In this document: positions 55,478 through 64,000 of the stretch, piece by piece
Layout: each line of letters opens with the position of its first letter
Position numbering within the stretch: the stretch's first letter is position 1
NCBI RefSeq assembly: GCF_021513275.1
Contig: NZ_CP090978.1
Span: 4,402,001 to 4,466,000, forward strand
DNA: 64,000 bases
Source of the DNA: Paenibacillus hexagrammi
GTDB lineage: Bacteria; Bacillota; Bacilli; Paenibacillales; NBRC-103111
Direction: 5' to 3'
Notes under the pieces: generated by a model
Told to the model about the DNA's origin: nothing
Database searches by the model: none
Seen by the model: only the letters and a program-made list of their open reading frames with translations
Translations under genes and position numbers: made by a program

Positions 55478-55737
55478 CTTTCGGTTCCCCCTTCCTAGGA
55501 ATAAAATGTTTGTAAAAATTTCATCCGCTAGGACCTACGTCATTCACTTCCCGAGGGAATAATCTCTCGCAACATTCAATGTCCTGAGTGAATCCTGGTT
55601 CCTATATTGTTGTCAACGAAAATAAAAATAACATCTATCGACTATAAATGCAATAGTTTTTTTTTGCCAGAGATAGGAAAGAGCTCCGACACGATTATTA
55701 CATTATGAACCCATGACAGAAAGAGTTCCTTTCAAAC
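55478..55737. other. speD upstream region without a gene
   Basis: This stretch before the next terminator holds no reading frame I can support. A promoter candidate for speD is listed separately. T- and A-rich sequence dominates. Confidence 0.5.
55625..55653 (-). promoter_or_regulatory. Possible sigma-A promoter of speD
   Basis: On the minus strand TTGCAT (55648-55653) and TATTTT (55625-55630) are separated by 17 bp. The leader would be about 140 nt. Confidence 0.4.
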
Positions 55738-55765
55738 AAAAAAGACCCTGAAAAAGGGCCTTTAT
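55738..55765 (-). terminator. Terminator after the 195-residue hypothetical gene
   Basis: On the minus strand AGGCCCT pairs with AGGGTCT (one G-T pair), followed by six T. Confidence 0.75.
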
Positions 55766-55788
55766 CCTGATTTTTCGTCTATGTTGAA

Positions 55789-56376
55789 TTAAGCTTCTAA
55801 TAAGAACAGTCGATGTGTTAATTTTTCGAGACGTGCGTCTATTTGCTGCTCGATAAGCCGGTCCTGCATTGCATTGCGCAGATCCAATAGATGATTGATT
55901 TCGTTATAAATCCCTTCAATCTCGCGCTCTACTTCATTTTTTTTGAACAGTTGTTCCAGTTGTCCGATCGTATCCTTATACTCATAGATAACTGATGTGA
56001 CGGAGCCTTTTTGCTCCACGATCTTAACAACCGTGCCGTGTTCATAGTAATACACCATTGTATAGCCGGTATAAATTCGATTGACAATTGCGCTTCCTTT
56101 AAATTCGGAAACCGCTTTGCGCATCAAATTAGCCAGAAGCGTGTTGCTTAATCGACAGGATCCCGTGCATTCATATAGGCCTGATTTCTGTTCAAATGAC
56201 AGGACGATCTCTTGACCCTCTCCGTCTTGAAAGACAACCTCTTGATTGCCGTTTTCCAAAACCTTGACTTGCAGCGTCACTTGATGATCCACGAACATTT
56301 GAAAAAACTTGAACATCTCGGCTTCTGTTAACTGGAGGCAGGTTTTGACATATTCAGTCGCTAACCTTTGTGCCAT
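55789..56376 (-). CDS. Hypothetical protein
   Basis: I do not recognise this 195-residue protein. It has no signal or membrane segment. An N-terminal half rich in beta-type sequence is followed by a helical C-terminal third (about 140-195) with coiled-coil character. GAGGG precedes the ATG at 56376. It is alone between terminators. No function is proposed. Confidence 0.7.
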   Translation of the reverse strand: MAQRLATEYVKTCLQLTEAEMFKFFQMFVDHQVTLQVKVLENGNQEVVFQDGEGQEIVLSFEQKSGLYECTGSCRLSNTLLANLMRKAVSEFKGSAIVNRIYTGYTMVYYYEHGTVVKIVEQKGSVTSVIYEYKDTIGQLEQLFKKNEVEREIEGIYNEINHLLDLRNAMQDRLIEQQIDARLEKLTHRLFLLEA

Positions 56377-56586
56377 AAAAATCCCTCGATTCTTTGTTTT
56401 CAAGCCATTGTGTTGTCTTTGTTTATTATTATACTACATGAGGGATGAATATTCCTGCGTGACAATCCGTAAATTTCAAGAGTTTTCGGGTAAATTACTG
56501 CCTGAGACATGAAGATGTATGAATTTTATGAAAATAACTCGCAATCCCTTCGTTTCCTACTAACTTCCCACACGATCCTGCTCGAT

Positions 56587-57261
56587 TTATTGATCTTTCC
56601 CCCGTTCAAGCTTGTGGAAAAGGCTGTAGGAATAAACAATCGGAAGCAGAACAGATAAGACAAGAGCAGCCAGAAGAATATATAGGGTATAGCCACTATC
56701 CATAAAAGCGCTGACGATCATGATAACTCCGCAGATCACCCATAGCGGAGCAGCGAACCTGTGAGTTCGGTTCCAAACTTCCTGATTAGCAAGTGTCCAT
56801 GGAGTTCGGATACCGAGTGTAAAGTTAGAACGAATTCTGCCCAAGTAATTGCCGAATACCGTCCATAGAATGCCCAGACTCATGAGCAAAACAGTATTCA
56901 TCGAAATATCGTAACCTACATTATTTAAAAGGACCATAATAAAAATGCTGCTCATAAACAAGGAAATTACAAATCTAAATAATTCATAAACATCCGTAAA
57001 TTTCGCATAATTGTTCGCCCGCGGATCTATTTGTGGAACCACTTTTAAAGTAAACATCAAAAATAAATTAACGCAAGCCATCATAATAAAAAATCCAGTT
57101 TTATTCATGTAACCATTAACATGACCGCTTAAATCATAGTGTGATGCCATCTGTACAGGTAATTTATCGTATACAACGAAACCAACAATAAGCGGAATGA
57201 GCGCTATGAACAAGAGAATAGTATCCTTCCAGCCCCAAAATGATTTTGTATGTTTATTCAT
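56587..57261 (-). CDS. sdpI: SdpI-family (DUF1648) membrane protein
   Basis: SdpI of B. subtilis protects against the SdpC toxin and sequesters the SdpR repressor. The 224-residue protein has about six membrane segments and the DUF1648 region (YDKLPVQMASHYDLSGHVNGYM). It overlaps sdpR by 4 bp (ATGA). No sdpABC toxin genes are in the window, so it may be immunity to a foreign toxin or have another envelope role. Confidence 0.85.
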   Translation of the reverse strand: MNKHTKSFWGWKDTILLFIALIPLIVGFVVYDKLPVQMASHYDLSGHVNGYMNKTGFFIMMACVNLFLMFTLKVVPQIDPRANNYAKFTDVYELFRFVISLFMSSIFIMVLLNNVGYDISMNTVLLMSLGILWTVFGNYLGRIRSNFTLGIRTPWTLANQEVWNRTHRFAAPLWVICGVIMIVSAFMDSGYTLYILLAALVLSVLLPIVYSYSLFHKLERGKDQ

Positions 57262-57530
57262 TGTTCGTCCTCTCCCTTTTGTATAATTTTCATAAACCAT
57301 CCCATGACTTCTTGAACTACGGTCGTATTGAGCGAGTACATAATATTCTGTCCCTGACGTTCGTCTACAATGAGGCGCGCGGCTTTTAAGGTATTCAAGT
57401 GATGAGAGATACTCGGCTTTGTCATTTGAAAGTGGTCGGCAATTTCACCCGCTGTTCGATCTTTTTCTCGAAGAAGCTTGATGATTGCCCTTCGAGTAGG
57501 ATCGGATAGTGCTTTAAATGATTCATTCAT
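57258..57530 (-). CDS. sdpR: ArsR-family autorepressor, SdpR type
   Basis: This 90-residue winged-helix repressor has ALSDPTRRAIIKLLREKDRTAGEIADHFQMTKPSISHHL-type features (HTH about 30-55). No metal-binding cysteine motif is present, in line with SdpR and unlike metal sensors. It is coupled to sdpI by overlap and preceded by a 20-bp palindrome. Confidence 0.9.
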   Translation of the reverse strand: MNESFKALSDPTRRAIIKLLREKDRTAGEIADHFQMTKPSISHHLNTLKAARLIVDERQGQNIMYSLNTTVVQEVMGWFMKIIQKGEDEQ

Positions 57531-57554
57531 ATGTGTGCACCTTTCTTTTTAGAT

Positions 57555-57574
57555 ATTTAGATAATTATCTAAAT
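57555..57574. promoter_or_regulatory. Palindromic operator upstream of sdpR
   Basis: ATTTAGATAATTATCTAAAT is a perfect 20-bp palindrome lying at about +4 to +23 of the predicted transcript. It is the likely binding site of the ArsR-family protein encoded next to it. Confidence 0.7.
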
Positions 57575-57584
57575 GTTTAAATTT

Positions 57585-57613
57585 ATAGTAGTCGATTTTC
57601 TTCCTTATGTCAA
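57585..57613 (-). promoter_or_regulatory. Sigma-A promoter of sdpR-sdpI
   Basis: On the minus strand a perfect TTGACA (57608-57613), a 17-bp spacer and TACTAT (57585-57590) are seen. Confidence 0.6.
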
Positions 57614-57625
57614 TCAGCTAGCAGC

Positions 57626-57672
57626 ACAAACAGCATTTCCACCTATCCCTTCGGATTTAGGCAGAAATGCTG
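57626..57672 (-). terminator. Terminator after engB
   Basis: On the minus strand CAGCATTTC and GCCTA pair with TAGG and GAAATGCTG, then TTTGT. The T tract is short. Confidence 0.6.
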
Positions 57673-57704
57673 AAATGCTGTCTATTTAGCCATGCTTGGA
57701 AGCT

Positions 57705-58334
57705 TTACACATTTGATGTATTTTCTTCCGATTGAGGATCTGTTTGAACGAAGTCCAAATGCTGCATAATCAATGCCCAAAGCTCGTCCTTACCGAGTCC
57801 AAGCTCCGAGGAGAAAAGAAGCGGCTGCTGCCCCTTAGGCATTTCTAACGTCTCACGGATGACCTTGAGATGCTTTGGCAGCTGGGTCTTGGGAACCTTA
57901 TCAGCCTTCGTCGCGACTACAATTACAGGCACTCCATGATGAAGCAGCCACTCATACATCGCTTGGTCGTCCTTGGACGGGGCATGCCGCACATCAACTA
58001 ACTGCATAACCAGCTTCAGCGGTTCACGCTCCAACAGGTAGCTTTCAATAAATTTGCCCCACTCGGCCCGCTTCGTCTTGGATACCTTGGCATAACCGTA
58101 ACCGGGAAGATCTACGAAATATAAGTCCTGATTAATTCGATAATAATTTAATGTTTGTGTTTTTCCGGGCTGCGAGCTGGTTCTGGCCAAATTTTTACGG
58201 TTGATCATTCGATTAATGAGTGATGATTTTCCGACATTAGAACGCCCTGCCAGAGCAATTTCCGGCAAGGCATCCTGTGGATATTGGCCAGGTCCAACCG
58301 CACTGATAACAAATTCAGCTTGATTGACCTTCAT
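57705..58334 (-). CDS. engB: Ribosome biogenesis GTPase YsxC/EngB
   Basis: This GTPase is needed for 50S subunit assembly. The 209-residue protein has Walker [10 protein letters not shown], switch motif DLPGYGYAK and TKADK. It lies 18 bp after lonA, as in B. subtilis lonA-ysxC. Confidence 0.95.
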   Translation of the reverse strand: MKVNQAEFVISAVGPGQYPQDALPEIALAGRSNVGKSSLINRMINRKNLARTSSQPGKTQTLNYYRINQDLYFVDLPGYGYAKVSKTKRAEWGKFIESYLLEREPLKLVMQLVDVRHAPSKDDQAMYEWLLHHGVPVIVVATKADKVPKTQLPKHLKVIRETLEMPKGQQPLLFSSELGLGKDELWALIMQHLDFVQTDPQSEENTSNV

Positions 58335-58352
58335 AATAACTCACTACTTTCG

Positions 58353-60700
58353 TTAATTTCCGACCGTCGCCGGCGGCTTGTTGCCCACGAGCGCGTGCTC
58401 CAGCACTTCGTCCATGTGGCTCACCGGTACAAATGTAATTTCATTGCGTACGCTTTCCGGAATCTCTACAATGTCCTTCTCATTATCTTTCGGAAGAAGA
58501 ATTTTGCGGATTCCTGCGCGATGTGCGGCAAGTGATTTTTCTTTCAGACCTCCAATCGGAAGTACCCTTCCGCGGAGCGTAATTTCACCTGTCATTGCGA
58601 CCTGTCGGGATACTGGTATGTTAGTTAGCGCAGATATAAGCGCTGTTCCCATCGTGATCCTGCCGACGGTCCATCCTTAGGAATGGCACCTTCGGGAATG
58701 TGAATATGAATATCGTTCTTCTCATGGAAATCCGCAGGGATACCGAAGTGCTCCGCCCTGGTACGAGTATAACTGAAGGCGGCTTGAGCCGATTCCTTCA
58801 TTACATCTCCCAGCTTACCTGTTAACGTAAGCTTGCCGGACCCTGGCATAACCGTCACTTCGATCACAAGCGTATCTCCGCCAACTTCCGTCCACGCAAG
58901 ACCTGTTACGGCTCCAACCTGATCCTTCTCCTCCGCCATATTGTAACGGAACTTAGCCGGACCCAGGATATCTTTGAGCGTATCCTCTGTGACATGCACC
59001 TTCTCTGTGTCATGAGATACGATTTGTTTTGCAGCCTTCCGGCAGATGCTTGCGACCTGCTGCTCCAGATTCCTGACACCTGACTCTCGGGTATATTCAC
59101 GAATCGTCTTCATTAAAGCCGCTTCATCAACAACAAGCTGGTCTTCCTGTAGGCCATGATCTTTTCTTTGCTTAGGCAGCAAGTATTTTTTCGATATCTG
59201 CAGCTTCTCGATCTCCGTATAGCCCGGAATATAAAGAACTTCCATCCTGTCTAGCAGCGGTCTGGGAATATTATGCACGGCATTGGCCGTGGTAACGAAC
59301 ATCACGCTGGATAAGTCAAAAGGAACTTCGATAAAATGATCGCTAAAAGTGCTGTTTTGTTCAGGGTCCAGTACTTCCAAAAGAGCTGAAGCCGGGTCAC
59401 CGCGAAAATCCATAGCCATCTTGTCGATTTCATCCAGCAAAAAAACCGGATTGTTGGATCCCGCATTTTTCATGCCTTGGATGATACGACCTGGCATCGC
59501 TCCGACATAAGTGCGGCGGTGGCCGCGGATTTCCGCTTCGTCTCTCACTCCGCCTAGAGAAATACGGATAAATTGACGATTAAGCGATCTCGCGATAGAC
59601 CTAGCTATAGAGGTTTTCCCTACTCCCGGAGGACCTACCAAACAGAGGATTGGTCCTTTTAACTGCTGAACCAGCTTCTGTACAGCTAAATATTCAAGCA
59701 CACGTTCCTTCGGCTTCTCCAAGCCGTAATGATCTTCATTCAGAATCTCCTCGGCGCGAGCCAGATCGAGATCATCTTCCGTTGATTTGGACCAAGGCAG
59801 ACCCAAGAGCCAATCAATGTAGTTGCGGATGACTCCGCCTTCGGCAGAAGTAGCAGGCATTTTCTCAAGACGGTCGATTTCCTTTTCGATCTTCTCTCTG
59901 ACCTTGTCCGGGACCTCTGCTTCCGTTAGCTGGTTTCGTAAATCTTCGACCTCGCCAGCTCTTCCTTCCTTGTCGCCGAGCTCCTTCTGAATGGCTTTCA
60001 TCTGCTCCCGGAGATAGTATTCCTTTTGAGTCTTTTCCATCTGTTTTTTGACACGTTGGCTGATTTTGCGTTCCAATTCCAGCACTTCGCGCTCATTATT
60101 CAAGATGGCGAGCATCTTCTCCAGACGTTCACGAACATCTACTGTTTCCAGGATCTCCTGCTTGTCTTTGATTTTTAAGGATAAGTGACTGCAAATCACA
60201 TCGGCAAGCCGCCCTGGCTCATCAATATCCGATACAGCCGCAAGGGTCTCCGGAGTCACTTTCTTGGAAAGGTTAATATAATGCTCGAATTGACTCAGCA
60301 CCGTACGCATAAGCGCATCGATTTCGGGATCTGTAATTTCTTGCTCAGGCAGTTCCTTGACCGTGACTTCATAATATTCGTCATTCACCAGATATTCGCT
60401 GATTTCAGCACGGAGAACACCCTCTACCAGAACACGTATGGTTCCGTTAGGCAGCTTCAGCATTTGCCGTACTCTGGCAATCGTCCCTACACGATAAATA
60501 TCCTCTTTGGAGGGTTCTTCTATGTTGATCTCAGACTGAGAGCAGAGGAGAATCATGCTGTCATCGACCATCGCCCGTTCGAGGGCTTTCACCGATTTCT
60601 CTCGTCCCACATCCAGATGAAGCACCATACTCGGATAGACTAACAATCCCCTTAAGGGCAAAAGCGGCAGTCTGCGCACTTTATTTTTCCCAGGTCCCAT
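58353..60700 (-). CDS. lonA: ATP-dependent protease LonA, frameshifted at the active site
   Basis: Lon degrades misfolded and regulatory proteins. The substrate-binding N domain (about 1-200), the AAA+ module ([15 protein letters not shown]) and the Ser/Lys protease domain are present. The frame breaks near 58657-58658, just after the nucleophile in KDGPSAG. One more base restores [16 protein letters not shown] and a full 782-residue protein with the catalytic Lys in [16 protein letters not shown] lies 8 nt before the ATG at 60700. Confidence 0.9.
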
Positions 60701-60804
60701 CCTCTGCACCTCCTAAAAAATGTATCCCTTTAACGCTTTACCATTTTATCAAAATCGAAATCAAAACACCAATCGCCACTCTAACAATTGATGTCAGGTT
60801 AATC

Positions 60805-62523
60805 CTACGTATCGATGGTGTTGGATGATTTCGCATGAAGAATAGGAAGCGTTGACCCCGAAATCGAACGCTCCTGAGTAAGCGGAATCGGAACCACGTT
60901 GTCTTGAATTTCAATTCCAAGCGCTGATCTCAGCACTTCTTCTATTGAATCAACAGCCGTAACTTCTACTCCAGGCAAATCAGCAAACAATTCCTGCCAG
61001 TTTTCTTTGGGAATCAGCACTCTTGTGGCACCTGCTTGGAAGGCCGCTTCAACCTTGGCTACAACACCGCCTACCGGCTTTACCTTGCCATGGATACTCA
61101 TTTCACCTGTCATAGCCAGCTTATTGTCTACAGGGATCTTATGTATCGCAGAAGCGATCGCCGTTGCCATGGAAATTCCTGCTGAAGGGCCGTCAATCGG
61201 AACGCCGCCTGGGAAATTAATATGAAGATCGTAGTCTTCTGTGTTCATCCCGAGCTTACGAAGTACAGTTAATACATTCTCAACAGAGCCGCGGGCCATA
61301 CTCTTTCTTCGAATCGTGCGTGAACCCCCGCCCATTTCCTCCTCATCCACAACACCGGTTATATTGAATTTCCCAATTCCCGGCATGGATGTCGGTATCG
61401 CAATCACTTCAATTTCGAGCAGGGTTCCTTGATTCGGACCGTATACAGCTAAACCATTCACAAACCCTACTTGAGGTTGAGACGGTATCTTCTTCTCGGG
61501 CCGAGGAGGAATTTGTGAGCTGTTCACTACCCATTCAATATCGGCAGCCGTAATTTCTTCCCGCTTATCAGTTAGAGCTATACCTGCTGCGAGTTGAATG
61601 ATATTAACCGCTTCGCGGCCATTTGTTGCATATTTCGTAATGACATTGATGGCATTAGGGCTTTCTTTGAAGCCGATTTTTTGCAGTGCTTTTTCTGCAA
61701 TTTCTCCAATTTCCTCGGGAAGCAAAGGGCGAAAGAAGATTTCTAAGCACCGTGAACGAATAGCGGGAGGAATTTCGCTAGGCGTACGAGTAGTCGCTCC
61801 TACTAAACGAAAATCAGCCGGAAGTCCGTTTTGGAAAATATCATGGATATAGTTCGGTATATTGGTATCCTCTGAGCTATAATATGCACTTTCCAAAAAC
61901 ACTTTGCGATCTTCGAGCACCTTTAATAACTTGTTCATTTGTACAGGGTGCAATTCGCCGATTTCATCGATAAACAAAATTCCCCCATGAGCTTTGGTCA
62001 CTGCACCCGGTTTGGGCTGAGGAATGCCTGCTACGCCCATGGCTCCGGCTCCTTGATAAATCGGGTCATGGACAGAGCCGATTAATGGGTCCGCAATGCC
62101 TCTTTCATCAAAACGTGCGGTTGTCGCATCAATCTCTGTAAATTTGGATTCAGGGCGAAACGGAGATTCTTGATTCTTCTTTGCTTCTTCCAGAACCACA
62201 CGAGCTGCTGCCGTCTTTCCTACACCAGGAGGACCATAAATGATGACATGCTGGGGATTCGGACCGCAAAGAGCTGCCTTAAGCGCCTTCAATCCTTCCT
62301 TCTGGCCTACAATATCCTGCATGGCTGAAGGTCTGGTCTTCTCCGATAAAGGCTTCGTTAATGAAATGGAGCGCAGCTTTCTCAGCTTTTCCAGTTCTTT
62401 CTTCGATTCTCTATCAACAGCAGAACGATTTGTCTGCTGATTACGAAGTAAATTCCAGAAATACAGGCCGATTACAACAGCAAAAAAAACTTGAATTACC
62501 ATGAGTATAATACTCAAGCTCAT
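60805..62523 (-). CDS. lonB: ATP-dependent protease LonB
   Basis: LonB is a Lon paralogue with one N-terminal membrane segment (about 5-25), made in the forespore in B. subtilis. The 572-residue protein has Walker [25 protein letters not shown], and the catalytic Ser in PIDGPSAGISMA with Lys in VKPVGGVVAKVEAA. It is next to lonA as in B. subtilis. A possible forespore promoter is upstream. Confidence 0.93.
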   Translation of the reverse strand: MSLSIILMVIQVFFAVVIGLYFWNLLRNQQTNRSAVDRESKKELEKLRKLRSISLTKPLSEKTRPSAMQDIVGQKEGLKALKAALCGPNPQHVIIYGPPGVGKTAAARVVLEEAKKNQESPFRPESKFTEIDATTARFDERGIADPLIGSVHDPIYQGAGAMGVAGIPQPKPGAVTKAHGGILFIDEIGELHPVQMNKLLKVLEDRKVFLESAYYSSEDTNIPNYIHDIFQNGLPADFRLVGATTRTPSEIPPAIRSRCLEIFFRPLLPEEIGEIAEKALQKIGFKESPNAINVITKYATNGREAVNIIQLAAGIALTDKREEITAADIEWVVNSSQIPPRPEKKIPSQPQVGFVNGLAVYGPNQGTLLEIEVIAIPTSMPGIGKFNITGVVDEEEMGGGSRTIRRKSMARGSVENVLTVLRKLGMNTEDYDLHINFPGGVPIDGPSAGISMATAIASAIHKIPVDNKLAMTGEMSIHGKVKPVGGVVAKVEAAFQAGATRVLIPKENWQELFADLPGVEVTAVDSIEEVLRSALGIEIQDNVVPIPLTQERSISGSTLPILHAKSSNTIDT

Positions 62524-62573
62524 CTTACATACCTCCCAAATTTAAAAATTGCCAAATCCATCCTGATATCCTC

Positions 62574-62602
62574 CATTATTCCCTCAGGGATGAAGGTTAA
62601 TC
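62574..62602 (-). promoter_or_regulatory. Possible forespore-type promoter of lonB
   Basis: On the minus strand GGGAATAATG (62574-62583) matches GGNRANAHTR fully. GATTA lies 14 bp upstream, one base short of the usual spacing and with one mismatch to GYWTA. Confidence 0.3.
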
Positions 62603-62722
62603 CAAAGTATGTAAACTTTTGCAGGATGAATGCTGAACCATTTTTCGAAGAAAATAAGGATATTCATTTCAATTACGAGAAGATTATGCTTGCATTAAGG
62701 AACTTGATAAGGAAGTGACTTC

Positions 62723-63423
62723 ATGAAGGTTGGAGCCGCAGCCGTATTGCTGTTTGCAGGATTATGTTGTTGGACTGGAGTAACAAACGCACAAGCGACA
62801 CAAGCGCTGAATCCGCTCCTTCCTACTGCAGATGTGCTCATCGATGTTGGTCATGGTGGCATCGACAGCGGAACGATGTTTGGCAAGTACGAAGAAAAAG
62901 AAATTAACTTGGCGGTTTCCAAAAAAACCTACAAACTACTCAGAAAAATGGGCTTCCGCACAGCAATAAACCGAACCACAGACTATGCTTTAAGTGACGA
63001 GAATACATGGTCTTATGGGGGAAGGCATCGCAAGGATTTGGCACAGCGCTCTGGAATTGCCAATACGATTAAGCCCGGTATGATGCTTAGTATGCATGTG
63101 AATTGGTCAGGTAAGCCCGATCGTCATGGCCCGCTGGTTATCAGTCAAAATCAATCAGAAAGCATCCTGTTGGCAAACCTTCTACAGCATTCTTTAAATG
63201 AACTGTACGGGACTCATGAAGAACCCGTTACCAGCAATAAATATTTTGTCTTGCGGTATACGAAGTGTCCGGCTGTAATTATTGAAATGGGCTTTATATC
63301 TAACAAAAAAGACCGCAAACTGCTGAGAGACTCCACCATCAAGCAAAAATCGCGGAAGCTATCAGCAGCGCGGTTGAGCAGTATTTTTCTATGGTACGTC
63401 CAACTTCGCAGGAGGCACGGTGA
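62723..63423 (+). CDS. N-acetylmuramoyl-L-alanine amidase, CwlD-like, frameshifted near the end
   Basis: This exported Amidase_3 enzyme has a signal peptide ending near NAQA. The zinc motifs VGHGGIDSGT, SMHVN and the catalytic Glu in VIIEMGFISN are present. After LLRDS the frame breaks around 63331-63336; one more base gives HQAKIAEAISSAVEQYFSM, the usual C-terminal helix, and a 233-residue protein. Size and compactness resemble CwlD, which makes muramic-delta-lactam in the spore cortex. It overlaps the convergent deacetylase gene by 35 bp. Confidence 0.8.
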
Positions 63424-64000
63424 GCAGCTGTGAGACGGTTACGAATTGGGCTTTCTTTTGAAGCGCAGGAATTGCTTCTTTAATAACTTGAGCCGTTTTC
63501 TTGCCGGGTGGTCCGACGTGTCCTATTGCAATTAATTGCTCGTTGTCTTTGATCAGCTTCTGGAATCTGGTCATTTGCTTGCTAATGTGTCCATAAGTGT
63601 AAATATCATCAAAGAACAATGAATTCTCAGCATAGGAAACACCATTCTCCTTGGCAAGCTTCACAACAACACTTCTAGGTGAAGTGCGGCTATCCAATAG
63701 AAAGAGACCCTTCTCCTTAGCTATATCGACGATAACCTGCATAACACGAGGGTCGGAGGTAGCTTTGGAGCCCATATGGTTATTGATGCCAACTACGTAC
63801 GGCACGTTATCCAGTGCGGCTAAAACGCGTTTCCTTATTTCATCATTGGATAAATCCGTTGTAATCGCACCGGGACCCAGCCAGCTTTTCTTCCCGCGTA
63901 CAGGCTCCATGGGCAAATGTAAGATGACTTCATGCCCTTTGGCATGGGCTGTTTCAGCATCCTGCTTACTACTCGGCAAAAACGGCATCACAGCAATTGT
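63389..64000 (-). CDS. Divergent polysaccharide deacetylase family protein (partial, 5' end outside window)
   Basis: This is a YibQ/DUF610-type protein related to polysaccharide deacetylases. The visible 203 codons show IAVMPFLPSS, HEVILHLPMEP, a NNHMGSKATSD motif and a C-terminal IAIGHVGPPGKKT. The beginning, with any signal peptide, is beyond the right edge. Substrate is unknown. Confidence 0.85.
   Translation of the reverse strand, partial: TIAVMPFLPSSKQDAETAHAKGHEVILHLPMEPVRGKKSWLGPGAITTDLSNDEIRKRVLAALDNVPYVVGINNHMGSKATSDPRVMQVIVDIAKEKGLFLLDSRTSPRSVVVKLAKENGVSYAENSLFFDDIYTYGHISKQMTRFQKLIKDNEQLIAIGHVGPPGKKTAQVIKEAIPALQKKAQFVTVSQLLTVPPAKLDVP

Noticed and set aside
62491-62718. 75-codon plus-strand frame between lonB and the cell wall amidase
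   Set aside because: It begins inside lonB in antisense and no ribosome site precedes the likely internal Met; I treat it as chance.

Overview
The window is about 64 kb of core chromosome from a spore-forming, Gram-positive Firmicute, most likely Paenibacillus or a close relative. Sporulation genes (bofC, safA-like, spoVID-like, spo0B, spoIVFA/FB, spoIIB-like, lonB) support this, as do a T-box in front of valS, AGGAGG-type ribosome sites with frequent TTG/GTG starts, an amidase carrying S-layer-homology domains, and a gene order resembling the Bacillus subtilis ruv-obg-mre-valS-hem-lon region. I see no rRNA, tRNA, IS element, prophage or CRISPR array. Nearly all genes lie on the minus strand.

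Layout from left to right. 1-2.6 kb: ruvB (cut by the window edge), ruvA, ruvC behind a LexA-like box, then bofC with a forespore-type promoter. 2.8-5.5 kb: a 44-residue membrane peptide, an ECF sigma factor without an anti-sigma gene, and a repetitive LysM coat protein. 5.7-9.4 kb: pheB-hom-thrB-pheA. 9.5-11.2 kb: Nudix and NlpC/P60 genes. 11.7-12.9 kb: a TrpD-like protein lacking the PRPP motif, preceded by two GlnR/TnrA-type boxes. 12.9-17.4 kb: obgE, spo0B, the rplU-prp-rpmA unit and a short RNase G. 17.5-25.9 kb: spoIVFA/FB, rodA, minD/minC, mreD/C/B, radC and an Rrf2 regulator. 26-31.4 kb: maf, a DUF4321 protein, an SLH amidase, spoIIB and murC. 31.4-36.4 kb: folC, valS and its T-box, with a hairpin-rich tandem repeat array in the valS leader. 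36.4-42 kb: a MerR/alcohol-dehydrogenase pair, spoVID, rluA with a small leader gene, and a NAGPA-domain protein. 42-54.3 kb: the tetrapyrrole genes hemL, cgoX, cpfC, hemE, hemB, cobA-hemD, hemC, sirC, hemX and hemA. 54.4-64 kb: two unknown genes, speD, an sdpRI pair, engB, lonA, lonB, a cell wall amidase and a partial polysaccharide deacetylase.

The genes group into DNA repair, sporulation, cell shape and division, envelope maintenance, aminoacyl-tRNA and folate supply, and heme/siroheme synthesis by the coproporphyrin-type route. Several regulatory sites can be read directly from the sequence: LexA-like, forespore and mother-cell sporulation promoters, paired GlnR boxes, an AdhR-type promoter, an ArsR-type palindrome and a valine T-box.

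Caution: eight genes are broken by what looks like one missing base each (DUF4321, SLH amidase, alcohol dehydrogenase, cgoX, cobA-hemD, speD, lonA, cell wall amidase). In most cases the base is one of a run of identical bases. Several of these genes are expected to be important for growth, so I read most of them as sequencing or assembly errors and annotate the restored genes. I did not find a clearly new multi-gene system. The most unusual items are the valS leader repeats, the GlnR-boxed TrpD-like gene and the membrane-anchored Spo0B.
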